Source: JACQCV01 sp964639675
GTDB lineage: Bacteria > Patescibacteriota > Minisyncoccia > Phycocordibacterales > UBA12445
Direction of reading: 5' to 3'
Assembly: GCA_964639675.1 (NCBI GenBank)
Contig: CAZXEK010000010.1
Coordinates: 1-10,930 of the forward strand
Length of the DNA stretch: 10,930 nucleotides
The stretch's first letter is position 1. Every line of letters starts with the position of its first letter. The notes below the pieces were generated by a model, which ran no database searches, had not been told where the DNA came from, and worked only from the letters and a program-made list of their open reading frames with translations. Shown in pieces: positions 1 through 5,640 of this stretch. The position numbers were made by a program, and so were the translations under genes.

Positions 1-28
1 TGCTCTTTTCGGAGACTGAAACGGCGAA

Positions 29-129
29 GCAAAACCAAAAATTTCCTTTCCATTTCTTTTTCCGCTTCGCGGTGGAGGGGTGGGGGGAGGAGACGCGAGA
101 AAAATGTAAGGAAATTTTTTGGTTTTTGC
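29..129. repeat. Long imperfect inverted repeat (hairpin)
   Basis: The left arm (29-55) and right arm (102-129) are reverse complements over about 26 bases. The only differences are two A/T-run lengths and a small internal loop (TC at 49-50 against T at 107). Arm content is GC-A4-CC-A5-TTTCCTT, then CATTT, against the complement of the same with A5 and A6 runs. Pairing can continue weakly toward 60/97. The enclosed loop holds its own mini-hairpin, CCGC-TTC-GCGG (62-72), and a purine-rich G tract (73-91). Differences limited mainly to homopolymer length suggest the arms are either kept paired or recently duplicated. Confidence 0.7.
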
Positions 130-130
130 A

Positions 131-150
131 CACGCGAGTCCGCGAGCGTG
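131..150. repeat. GC-rich hairpin candidate
   Basis: CACGC (131-135) pairs with GCGTG (146-150) around a 10-base loop that contains CGCG on its 3' side (141-144), so alternative CGCG pairings are possible. It follows directly after the right arm of the larger inverted repeat, as if part of one folded RNA. Confidence 0.35.
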
Positions 151-198
151 TCCGAGGCGCATTGGTTCGCTTCACCACGCAATCGGAGCGTACGAGGC
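144..198. repeat. Diverged direct repeat GAGCGT-n-CGAGGC
   Basis: GAGCGT, then GTC, then CGAGGC at 144-158 recurs as GAGCGT, then A, then CGAGGC at 186-198. The two copies share 12 bases and start 42 bases apart. This may reflect internal duplication in a structured RNA or repeat element. The copies are too few and too short to be a CRISPR array. Confidence 0.4.
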
Positions 199-211
199 AG
201 TTTCAAGCCAC

Positions 212-228
212 CACGCGCTCCGCGCGTG
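212..228. repeat. Perfect 7-bp GC hairpin with 3-base loop
   Basis: CACGCGC (212-218) and GCGCGTG (222-228) are exact reverse complements around TCC (219-221). No T tract follows on either strand, so it is not a rho-independent terminator. It is best read as a stable element of the structured block. Confidence 0.5.
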
Positions 229-303
229 CGATTAGTCAGCAGTCGGATTGTTTTGGAAAAAAGTTCGGATTTTGTTCAGGAGACACAGCAAAAAAATAGA
301 ATT

Positions 304-327
304 AAAAAGACCCCGCCTGAGCGGGGT
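304..327 (-). terminator. Rho-independent terminator of the Clp-like gene
   Basis: Read on the minus strand, ACCCCGC and GCGGGGT (327-321 and 316-310) form a perfect 7-bp stem with a 4-base loop. It is followed by CTTTTT (309-304). It begins 28 bases after the TAA of the Clp-like gene (356-358) and is the natural end of that transcript. On the plus strand no T tract follows, so it is one-directional. Confidence 0.85.
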
Positions 328-355
328 TGAAAATTATAAATCGAAAACTTAGATA

Positions 356-1693
356 TTACTTGCCAGACTTACCAGGTAACAGAAGGCGTGTTCCGGGCTC
401 CTTATAAAACTCGATAACCCGCTTATTAGAATTTAACAAGAGGTGGAGCTTATCACCCGGCAGAAGTTCATTTCGATTTTTCAATCGAGCTATCTGTTTC
501 TTAAGATATTTCGAAATTTTCTGCTTTAGAAGACGTGCGCCATTCTGTGGCTTGTCGGTTGCTTCAGAAATAACAAACTTCTTAACCGCATCTCCGATCT
601 CAACAAAAACAAGAAGTGGTTTAAGATAACGTTCTTCAAACTTGGCAAACTCAATATCAAATATTTCTGAAATGACGGACTCGGACAGAGGATGAAAAAC
701 ACTAATGCGATCGAAGCGTGCCAGAAACTCAGTCGACCAAACACCATTAGCCGCACGCATAGATTTTTCGTAAATCTGCTTATTAAGATTATCGAGATTT
801 TTATTTGCCCCTATATCTAAAAAACCAATCTTGCTTTTCTCAGAGATTAGATCTGCGATAATTCGAGAATTAGCATTAGAGGTTGCAATAATAACAGAGT
901 TGTTGAATCTGGTAACCGCACCGTTAGCCATTGTTAGTGCTGCTTTGTCCAAAACATTCAAAACAATATTATGCAGAGGTGTACTGGCCTTCTCAAGCTC
1001 ATCAAAAAGTATTATCGATATTGGTTTTTCCACTGATACTATTTGCGGGGCTTTATTATTCAGAACTTGCAGCTTGCTAATCAGATTAAGACGTTGGGCG
1101 GTAAGATAGCCAAGTACTGTATCTAAATTATCTGCCTCTTTTACAGAAATATCTTTCGAATCAACCAGAAACTTTCTAGAAAGTAGACGAAAGATTGAAC
1201 TTTCCATCTCCTTCAACTTCTCTTCTGCCTTCTTAATTACAGAGTCTGAAGACTCTTTCTCAGAATGGACCGCGATTGCCCACTTATCAATATTCTCCTG
1301 AGCAAGTATCGGAAGCGCGCCACCGCCACCCTCTTTGGCATTAAACCCAATATATCCAGGGGGTGAACCAATGAGTCGAGAAATCGAGTGGGGTTCTGAA
1401 TATGATTCACAGGCAATTCGTGTAATGGCCACCCTAGAATTAAGCCAAAACTCTCCGAGCAATTCAGCCACCAGGGTTTTGCCGACCCCAGAAGGTCCCA
1501 TGAATAATCCCCTGTATATCGGCTTATCATCCTCCTGAAAGCCTGCCTCACGAATCTCAATGGCATCAGACAAATCTTTAATAGCATCATCTTGACCCTT
1601 AATATTTTTCCGTAAGAAATCAAACAGTTTGAAAGAATTCGATCCCGGTGTATCAACCTCTAAAGAGGTCCAGCCATCTCTTTTTTTATCCAC
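356..1693 (-). CDS. Stand-alone Clp/Hsp100-type AAA+ ATPase (ClpB D2-like) with a pore-loop-side insertion
   Basis: This is probably a hexameric ATP-driven protein unfoldase or remodeller of the cytoplasm. It resembles only the second AAA+ ring of ClpB/ClpA; the N-domain and first ATPase ring are absent. Residues are numbered from the upstream GTG (1702). Walker A is GPSGVGKT (69-76), pore loop GSPPGYIGF (112-120), Walker B IILFDE (230-235), sensor 1 TSN (274-276), arginine finger in EFLARFD (R329) and sensor 2 GAR (388-390). A C-terminal ClpB-small-type domain ends at 448. Between pore loop and Walker B lie about 110 residues where ClpB has about 18; the extra part (roughly 140-225) is charged and helical, probably coiled coil. 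No ClpP-docking [LIV]GF loop is obvious. I prefer the second GTG (1693-1691): the strong ribosome site is 10 bases from it but only 1 base from the GTG at 1702. The substrate is unknown. Confidence 0.85.
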   Translation of the reverse strand: MDKKRDGWTSLEVDTPGSNSFKLFDFLRKNIKGQDDAIKDLSDAIEIREAGFQEDDKPIYRGLFMGPSGVGKTLVAELLGEFWLNSRVAITRIACESYSEPHSISRLIGSPPGYIGFNAKEGGGGALPILAQENIDKWAIAVHSEKESSDSVIKKAEEKLKEMESSIFRLLSRKFLVDSKDISVKEADNLDTVLGYLTAQRLNLISKLQVLNNKAPQIVSVEKPISIILFDELEKASTPLHNIVLNVLDKAALTMANGAVTRFNNSVIIATSNANSRIIADLISEKSKIGFLDIGANKNLDNLNKQIYEKSMRAANGVWSTEFLARFDRISVFHPLSESVISEIFDIEFAKFEERYLKPLLVFVEIGDAVKKFVISEATDKPQNGARLLKQKISKYLKKQIARLKNRNELLPGDKLHLLLNSNKRVIEFYKEPGTRLLLPGKSGK

Positions 1694-1703
1694 AAGTATC
1701 ACA

Positions 1704-1710
1704 CCTCCTT
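1704..1710 (-). promoter_or_regulatory. Strong Shine-Dalgarno of the Clp-like gene (decides the start)
   Basis: The minus strand reads AAGGAGG, then T, GTG, ATA, CTT, GTG. The GTG at 1702-1700 lies one base after the core, which is too close. The in-frame GTG at 1693-1691 lies ten bases away, within workable range. This argues for a protein three residues shorter than the longest frame. Confidence 0.75.
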
Positions 1711-1754
1711 TGTCAAAGATCAGATACTATTTCTAACTATATAGTCTCAGAAAA

Positions 1755-1777
1755 TGACCCTTCAGGCAAGTTGACCC
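1755..1777. repeat. Short direct repeat upstream of the Clp-like gene
   Basis: TGACCC occurs at 1755-1760 and 1772-1777, 17 bases start to start (GGGTCA on the minus strand). It lies in the 106-base gap between the dnaX stop and the Clp-like ribosome site. Spacing and position would suit an activator or repressor site, but two six-base copies may be chance. A symmetric ACTATATAGT (1736-1745) nearer the gene could supply a -10 box (TATAGT on the minus strand), but no good -35 accompanies it. Confidence 0.25.
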
Positions 1778-1808
1778 AATTAGAGAAATTTGTCATTGTT
1801 TTTTGACT

Positions 1809-2837
1809 TTAACCCAAGACTTTTATTAATGCCAATTCAAGAGGCAATTCACCAATGTATGAAAAGCGAGTTTCTTCATAGGCAGTTATAAGCTCCCTTA
1901 AAACACCCGGCATGGCAATAACATTTTTATGATTTCCACAGTCTATTAGAAACCTAGAGTCCTCTTCGGAAAATTCATCTAAAATCTCATCTTTAATTTC
2001 TGGGGCAAATTTAAGAAGAAGAACTAATCGTAGATTATGTATTATCATTTTTATAAGCAAGCGGTTATCTATATTGTCGCGAGAAACCTTTCTTAAAAGA
2101 GAGAGTGCTTCAGAAATATTTTTATCTAAAATATTTTTAACCATGGCTCGCAAAATCGCCACCCGTGGTGCGCCAGTTATATCTTCAACATCTTGAAGAA
2201 CTATCTTCTGTGTCGACGAGGCTCCAATAACTTTCTGTAAAATTCCATGAGTATCTCTAAACGATCCATCTCCCAAAAGAGCTATTAAATCGATAGCTCC
2301 ATCATCTACCAGAAACCCCTCCTTTTTAGAGACCACAAAAACCATCTCCCTCAAAACACCGTGAGAGGGCTTCTTAAAATAAAAAACTTGGCATCTTGAA
2401 ACAACTGTTTCTGGAACCTTATTTAACTCGGTAGTTGCTAATATAAAAACGACATGCGGTGGCGGTTCCTCTAAGGTTTTCAGTATGGCATTAAAGGCAC
2501 CCTTAGAAAGCATGTGCACCTCGTCAATTATATAAACTTTCTTTTTAGATTCAAATGGTAATGTCCTAGCCCCGTCACAAATCTGTCTTATCTCATCTAC
2601 CCCTCCGTTAGACGCAGCATCTAGCTCGTAGAGATCATTTGGGACCGTCCCTAGTTCATTTGCTAAAATCCTAGCAATAGATGTTTTACCAGTACCACGA
2701 GGCCCTGCAAAAAGATAGGCATGGGAAATTCTATCATGAGAAATCGCCCCACTCAAAGTTTTAATTATATGGTCCTGACCCAAAACTTCTTTAAAGCTTT
2801 TTGGCCTGTATTTTCTATATAAAACAAATTCACTCAT
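1809..2837 (-). CDS. dnaX: DNA polymerase III subunit gamma (short DnaX lacking the zinc module)
   Basis: This is the clamp-loader ATPase that opens and loads the beta sliding clamp during replication. The start MSEFVLYRKYRPKSFKEVLGQ-type sequence is diagnostic of DnaX. Walker A is GPRGTGKT (45-52), Walker B VYIIDEVH (101-108), sensor 1 ATTE (134-137) and the SRC arginine-finger motif is at 147-149. The AAA+ lid and a short helical collar domain follow. At 342 residues it is close to the minimal gamma form; the tau tail that binds polymerase and helicase is absent. The four-cysteine zinc module that normally sits between Walker A and the ELDAASN segment is also missing: only about five residues (61-67) link the two. 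Its ATG lies 10 bases after the argS stop with no good ribosome site, so co-transcription and coupling with argS are likely. Identification is secure; how it works without tau is inference. Confidence 0.95.
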   Translation of the reverse strand: MSEFVLYRKYRPKSFKEVLGQDHIIKTLSGAISHDRISHAYLFAGPRGTGKTSIARILANELGTVPNDLYELDAASNGGVDEIRQICDGARTLPFESKKKVYIIDEVHMLSKGAFNAILKTLEEPPPHVVFILATTELNKVPETVVSRCQVFYFKKPSHGVLREMVFVVSKKEGFLVDDGAIDLIALLGDGSFRDTHGILQKVIGASSTQKIVLQDVEDITGAPRVAILRAMVKNILDKNISEALSLLRKVSRDNIDNRLLIKMIIHNLRLVLLLKFAPEIKDEILDEFSEEDSRFLIDCGNHKNVIAMPGVLRELITAYEETRFSYIGELPLELALIKVLG

Positions 2838-2847
2838 TCTTATTTTT

Positions 2848-4914
2848 TTAAATAACTTCTGGCGCCTCTGCGTGACAAATCAAAAGACCATTCGACAAAA
2901 CTATAGCAAGAGCTCTGGTGATAAGTAATCTGTGTGGATATAACAATTTACCATCTTCTAAAACTCGTGACCTTTCGTAATAGGCATTGTACTCATTAGC
3001 CAGGGTTAACAAGAAGAGTGCCAAGGTGGCCGGATTATCATCTCTCACGGCATGTAATATTATATGTGGAAAATTAGCTATTTTTTTAATTATCTCAATC
3101 TCCTCTTTTGTCATATCTTTAAAATCCTCCAATCCAACCAAAATCTCTTCAGGCGAAAGATCCGACTTTCTTATTATACTTCTAGCCCTAGCTAGAGCGT
3201 ACATGACATAAGCACCACCTGATTCTTCAAAATTTTTAAGAGCCCGACTAAGGTCTCTATCAAGGGTGATGGGAAAACGCCTGTCCTGCTTTATGTCGTT
3301 AAAAATAATCGAACCTATGGCTAATTTACGCGCATTATCATCTTTAGAAAAATTGGCCAGTCTATATAGGGAATCTTGGCGAAAATCATATCTGGCTCTA
3401 AAATATTTGACCGCCTCTTTTATGAGATTCTCAACACTCTCTGCACCCTCTCTGCTAGATAATTTTTTACCACTTATGGTGTCAATATAGAAGCCATGGG
3501 AAACATGAGCGATCGACACTGCTTGATTTTGATCTAAATTAAGGATACCACTAGCTTCAAATAGATTTTTAAAATATTCTGTCTGTTCTTCTCCAACCTC
3601 ATAAACAAGCCTTACCGGATTAAAGGTTCCAATCCTATGATCTATGCTCACCAGATCTCTCGTTGCATAAAGAGTAGAACCATTAGATTTCTTAACCAAA
3701 AATCTCTTGCGATCACTCAACAAGATAACATCCGCCCCTACATCACCCAAAAGACCATCTGTTAATCTATTAAAAGTATCTCCAGTTAGCTCCCCTCCTC
3801 CAAGCTGTTTCCTTAAATGCTCTATCTCATCTCTAGCCAAATTTTCTGTAAATAAAACAACTTCTCCGGTTCTCAATTTATCTTCTACTAATTCCAGGGA
3901 TTTTTTAGCATAAAAACTTTCGCCTAAAATATAATCTTGTTTGATTGAGATCAGATTATAAAAATTATTAAACTCCTCTAAGCTCCAGGCTCTGATCTTC
4001 TGCCACAAGGCAAATTCTAGCTCCATCCCTTTTTCCAGATTTTTAAATCTTCTTTCGGAGGCAGTCTTAAAATTATCGTATATGTCCTTAAACTCTATAA
4101 AAGATCCAAAAAAGCCGTAGTAGTTACCCAACTCAAGAACTTCTTCTGGGGTTAACAGATTAAACTCTCTCTCGTCTCCTGACAACTTCTGACCCTTACG
4201 AAACATTTTATATATGAAATAAAGTCGAGCATTTTCTGATTCGAGTTTGGGAATTTTATTAGTCCATCTTTCGTAACCCTCTAAAAGAAAACCCATCCCG
4301 CCCCAATCATTAATATAATTTAACCTATGTACTGTATAGCCAACCGCTTCATAGAGATTGGACAAGACTTCACCAATTATAGTAGAACGGATATTACCGG
4401 CATGTAGATGTTTGGCAATATTTGGACTTGAGTAGTCAACAACAATGGCTTTCTTCCTAAAAACATCAGAATGACCAAAACGACCGTTCATTTTTATGGC
4501 CTGCCAAACAATTTCAAAAAGATACTTATTACTAAGTAAAATATTAACGTAAATTCCCTTATGCTCGATAGAAAGAAAGCCGCTGTCCTCTTTAATAAGT
4601 TTCTGCAGGTTTGAAACTAGCTTTGGTACAATCTCTCTCATATACCCTGCGCCACCCATCTCTTTCAACAACTTAGGGATCTTCAGGGCAACATCGCCAC
4701 CAAACGACTCTCTATCAATAAAGTCTAGATCAAGAGTATCTATGTTCGGTATATCACTATTTATAGCAACAAATTTCCCCTTAAGTTGACTTACAAAATA
4801 TTCTTTAAATGAAACATAGCCAAGGGCTTCCCTCTGCTTCTCCACCAGATCTTTCTTCTGGAGAATTCCTTCCTGAATTTCATCATTTAATTTGTCTAGA
4901 GGATTATGATCCAT
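2848..4914 (-). CDS. argS: Arginyl-tRNA synthetase
   Basis: This cytoplasmic class I enzyme charges tRNA-Arg with arginine using ATP. Residues are numbered from the ATG at 4914. An N-terminal additional domain (about 15-130, with FGGDVALKIPKLL) comes first. The catalytic domain carries SPNIAKHLHAGNIRST (about 163-178), in which HAGN is the HIGH motif, then NDWGG (202-206), YATRDL (416-421) and KKLSSREG (483-490), the KMSKS-loop equivalent. The DALR anticodon-binding domain includes YVMYALARARS near the C terminus. At 688 residues it is longer than the 577 of E. coli ArgRS. A TTG at 4932 would add six residues, but it lies inside the upstream terminator's T tract and the -10 box, so the ATG is chosen. 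No Shine-Dalgarno precedes this ATG. dnaX follows after 10 bases, giving an argS-dnaX unit. Confidence 0.95.
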   Translation of the reverse strand: MDHNPLDKLNDEIQEGILQKKDLVEKQREALGYVSFKEYFVSQLKGKFVAINSDIPNIDTLDLDFIDRESFGGDVALKIPKLLKEMGGAGYMREIVPKLVSNLQKLIKEDSGFLSIEHKGIYVNILLSNKYLFEIVWQAIKMNGRFGHSDVFRKKAIVVDYSSPNIAKHLHAGNIRSTIIGEVLSNLYEAVGYTVHRLNYINDWGGMGFLLEGYERWTNKIPKLESENARLYFIYKMFRKGQKLSGDEREFNLLTPEEVLELGNYYGFFGSFIEFKDIYDNFKTASERRFKNLEKGMELEFALWQKIRAWSLEEFNNFYNLISIKQDYILGESFYAKKSLELVEDKLRTGEVVLFTENLARDEIEHLRKQLGGGELTGDTFNRLTDGLLGDVGADVILLSDRKRFLVKKSNGSTLYATRDLVSIDHRIGTFNPVRLVYEVGEEQTEYFKNLFEASGILNLDQNQAVSIAHVSHGFYIDTISGKKLSSREGAESVENLIKEAVKYFRARYDFRQDSLYRLANFSKDDNARKLAIGSIIFNDIKQDRRFPITLDRDLSRALKNFEESGGAYVMYALARARSIIRKSDLSPEEILVGLEDFKDMTKEEIEIIKKIANFPHIILHAVRDDNPATLALFLLTLANEYNAYYERSRVLEDGKLLYPHRLLITRALAIVLSNGLLICHAEAPEVI

Positions 4915-4922
4915 CGGAGATA

Positions 4923-4931
4923 ATTGTAACA
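4923..4931 (-). promoter_or_regulatory. Extended -10 promoter of argS, predicted leaderless
   Basis: The minus strand reads TGT-TACAAT, an extended -10 box with one mismatch to TATAAT, followed by 8 bases and then the argS ATG (4914-4912). Transcription normally starts 6-8 bases after the box, i.e. at or next to the ATG. The -35 position, 17 bases upstream, falls in the terminator hairpin (TTTATG, poor match), as expected for an extended -10 promoter. No Shine-Dalgarno is present. Confidence 0.5.
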
Positions 4932-4962
4932 AAAAAACCCCGCGACATAAAGCCGTGGGGGT
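4931..4962 (-). terminator. Rho-independent terminator of the carbonic-anhydrase-like gene
   Basis: On the minus strand ACCCC (4962-4958) pairs with GGGGT (4941-4937), and CG (4955-4954) with CG (4944-4943), across a small internal mismatch. The T tract continues from 4937 to 4931 (seven Ts). It starts six bases after the TAA at 4969-4971. The T tract abuts the extended -10 box of argS, so the end of one transcript and the start of the next share bases. Confidence 0.85.
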
Positions 4963-4968
4963 AAAACA

Positions 4969-5526
4969 TTATCTTTCTTTCAAAAGTTCAATTTTCATTG
5001 TGATCGGGTCGTAAATTACTCCAATGATTTCTAACTTACCAGATTGAACAAGAGGGTACAACATAAAGCGACTATTTCTAAGTGTCTCAACGGCATTCCT
5101 TATGTTCTCTTCTACTGCTCTTTCTAAAAGCAATTCCGAATTACTACCCACAGCTCTCTCTGCTTCGGTAATAGCCTTAGAAATTATCTGGTAGATGGCT
5201 GGCTGATGACCTTCACCGGTGGGATTATAGATTACAGACTTAACTACACCACAGTTTTTATGGCCGATAACTATTACTTCCTTTGCGCCCCGACTAACGG
5301 CATATTCTACACTAGCTATTTCAATACTTTTTGGCACCAAACCAAGTAGTGAAACCACATTCCCCATATTAGACACGAATGAGGTATTGCCCAGATTAAT
5401 GGCGGAGCTCGTTGGCGCACTTGCTGGCTCAGAACAACAAAAGACCACGGTATTTATGTCTTGGGGAAAAACTGACACCGGACAAATGACAAAAAATAGC
5501 GAAACAAAAATCTTAACCAATTTCAT
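4969..5526 (-). CDS. Exported beta-carbonic-anhydrase-like protein with altered active site
   Basis: The 185-residue protein has a beta-carbonic anhydrase fold signature: MGNVV (54-58), IEIASVEYAV (69-78), IGHKNCGVV (87-95) and a C-terminal GKLEIIGVIYD segment (163-173). Canonical enzymes hydrate CO2 to bicarbonate at zinc held by Cys, His and Cys; here C31, H89 and C92 are kept. The usual CxDxR motif, however, reads CSEPA, so the catalytic Asp is Glu33 and the Arg is Ala35. Residues 1-20 form a basic-hydrophobic signal peptide or anchor (MKLVKIF then a hydrophobic run); there is no proper lipobox. It is therefore probably outside the cytoplasmic membrane. A strong Shine-Dalgarno sits 5 bases before the ATG. 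The gene has its own promoter and terminator and so is a single-gene unit. It may be a zinc-binding relative with reduced or different activity; family call sure, catalysis uncertain. Confidence 0.82.
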   Translation of the reverse strand: MKLVKIFVSLFFVICPVSVFPQDINTVVFCCSEPASAPTSSAINLGNTSFVSNMGNVVSLLGLVPKSIEIASVEYAVSRGAKEVIVIGHKNCGVVKSVIYNPTGEGHQPAIYQIISKAITEAERAVGSNSELLLERAVEENIRNAVETLRNSRFMLYPLVQSGKLEIIGVIYDPITMKIELLKER

Positions 5527-5530
5527 CTAG

Positions 5531-5538
5531 ACCTCCTT
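5531..5538 (-). promoter_or_regulatory. Strong Shine-Dalgarno of the carbonic-anhydrase-like gene
   Basis: AAGGAGGT on the minus strand, with its AGGAGG core five bases before the ATG at 5526-5524. This near-perfect site shows that the organism does use Shine-Dalgarno initiation, which makes its absence before corA and argS meaningful. Confidence 0.85.
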
Positions 5539-5560
5539 TTTATCAAACAACAACTCAAGA

Positions 5561-5575
5561 TTTCTGTAGCAGAAA
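5561..5575. promoter_or_regulatory. Operator-like palindrome TTTCTG-TAG-CAGAAA
   Basis: A perfect 6+3+6 inverted repeat overlaps the predicted -10 of the carbonic-anhydrase-like gene (5563-5568). Its size and placement suit a small dimeric repressor. No T tract follows, so it is not a terminator. The binding protein is not identifiable from this window. Confidence 0.4.
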
Positions 5576-5591
5576 CTACCATAAATCACAA
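5563..5591 (-). promoter_or_regulatory. Candidate promoter of the carbonic-anhydrase-like gene
   Basis: On the minus strand TTGTGA (5591-5586; four of six to TTGACA), then 17 bases, then TACAGA (5568-5563), with a TGC extension immediately before the -10. The -10 itself is weak. It would give a leader of roughly 30 bases ending in the strong Shine-Dalgarno. Confidence 0.4.
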
Positions 5592-5612
5592 CGAGAGTAA
5601 ATAGCTTCCTTG

Positions 5613-5634
5613 TATAATGACGAAGTGATATAAT
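5613..5634 (+). promoter_or_regulatory. corA-cysS promoter: tandem TATAAT boxes, the inner one extended and leaderless
   Basis: Perfect TATAAT boxes occur at 5613-5618 and 5629-5634. The second is preceded by TGA (5626-5628), giving an extended -10, and is followed by only six bases before the corA ATG (5641). That places transcription start on the start codon itself. The first box would give a leader of about 16 bases but without any Shine-Dalgarno (the bases before ATG are TTTTGGG). Neither has a good -35 at 17 bases. Confidence 0.6.
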
Positions 5635-5640
5635 TTTGGG

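Larger units (their letters stand above)
1..303. other. GC-rich, repeat-laden non-coding block
   Basis: No convincing gene is seen in these 300 bases. The two small open frames on the plus strand (72-299 and 148-330) overlap in different frames, have arginine/serine-rich low-complexity translations and resemble no family I know. Base composition is unlike the rest: 121-240 is 75 of 120 G+C, while a sampled coding line (3301-3360) is 20 of 60. The block contains a long imperfect inverted repeat (29-129), a perfect short hairpin (212-228), a GC-rich hairpin (131-150) and a diverged direct repeat (144-198). In an AT-rich genome, a local GC rise with dense hairpins is typical of structured RNA. 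I did not find the conserved core of tmRNA, RNase P RNA, SRP RNA or rRNA on either strand. It could also be a small repeat element. Strand and boundaries are unknown, and the left edge is cut by the window. Confidence 0.45.

Noticed and set aside
1..303. CRISPR array, tmRNA, RNase P RNA or SRP RNA
   Set aside because: Repeats are too few and irregularly spaced for CRISPR, and none of the conserved cores of these RNAs could be found on either strand.
72..330. Two small plus-strand open frames in the left block
   Set aside because: They overlap each other in different frames, have low-complexity Arg/Ser-rich translations, run through hairpins and repeats, and have no ribosome site or recognisable domain.
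1237..1656. 139-residue minus-strand open frame inside the Clp-like gene
   Set aside because: It is an alternative frame of the same strand, lies wholly within a gene with intact AAA+ motifs, and has no domain of its own.
1703..1808. CIRCE heat-shock operator before the Clp-like gene
   Set aside because: No TTAGCACTC-N9-GAGTGCTAA-like sequence is present in this gap; only a short GGGTCA direct repeat is seen.
4912..4932. TTG start for ArgRS at 4932
   Set aside because: The TTG lies within the upstream terminator's T tract and the extended -10 box; the ATG at 4914 is better placed and begins where the N-terminal domain would.
4912..4962. T-box riboswitch or attenuator upstream of argS
   Set aside because: The hairpin closes the previous gene's transcript, only 16 bases separate the T tract from the ATG, and no T-box core sequence is present.
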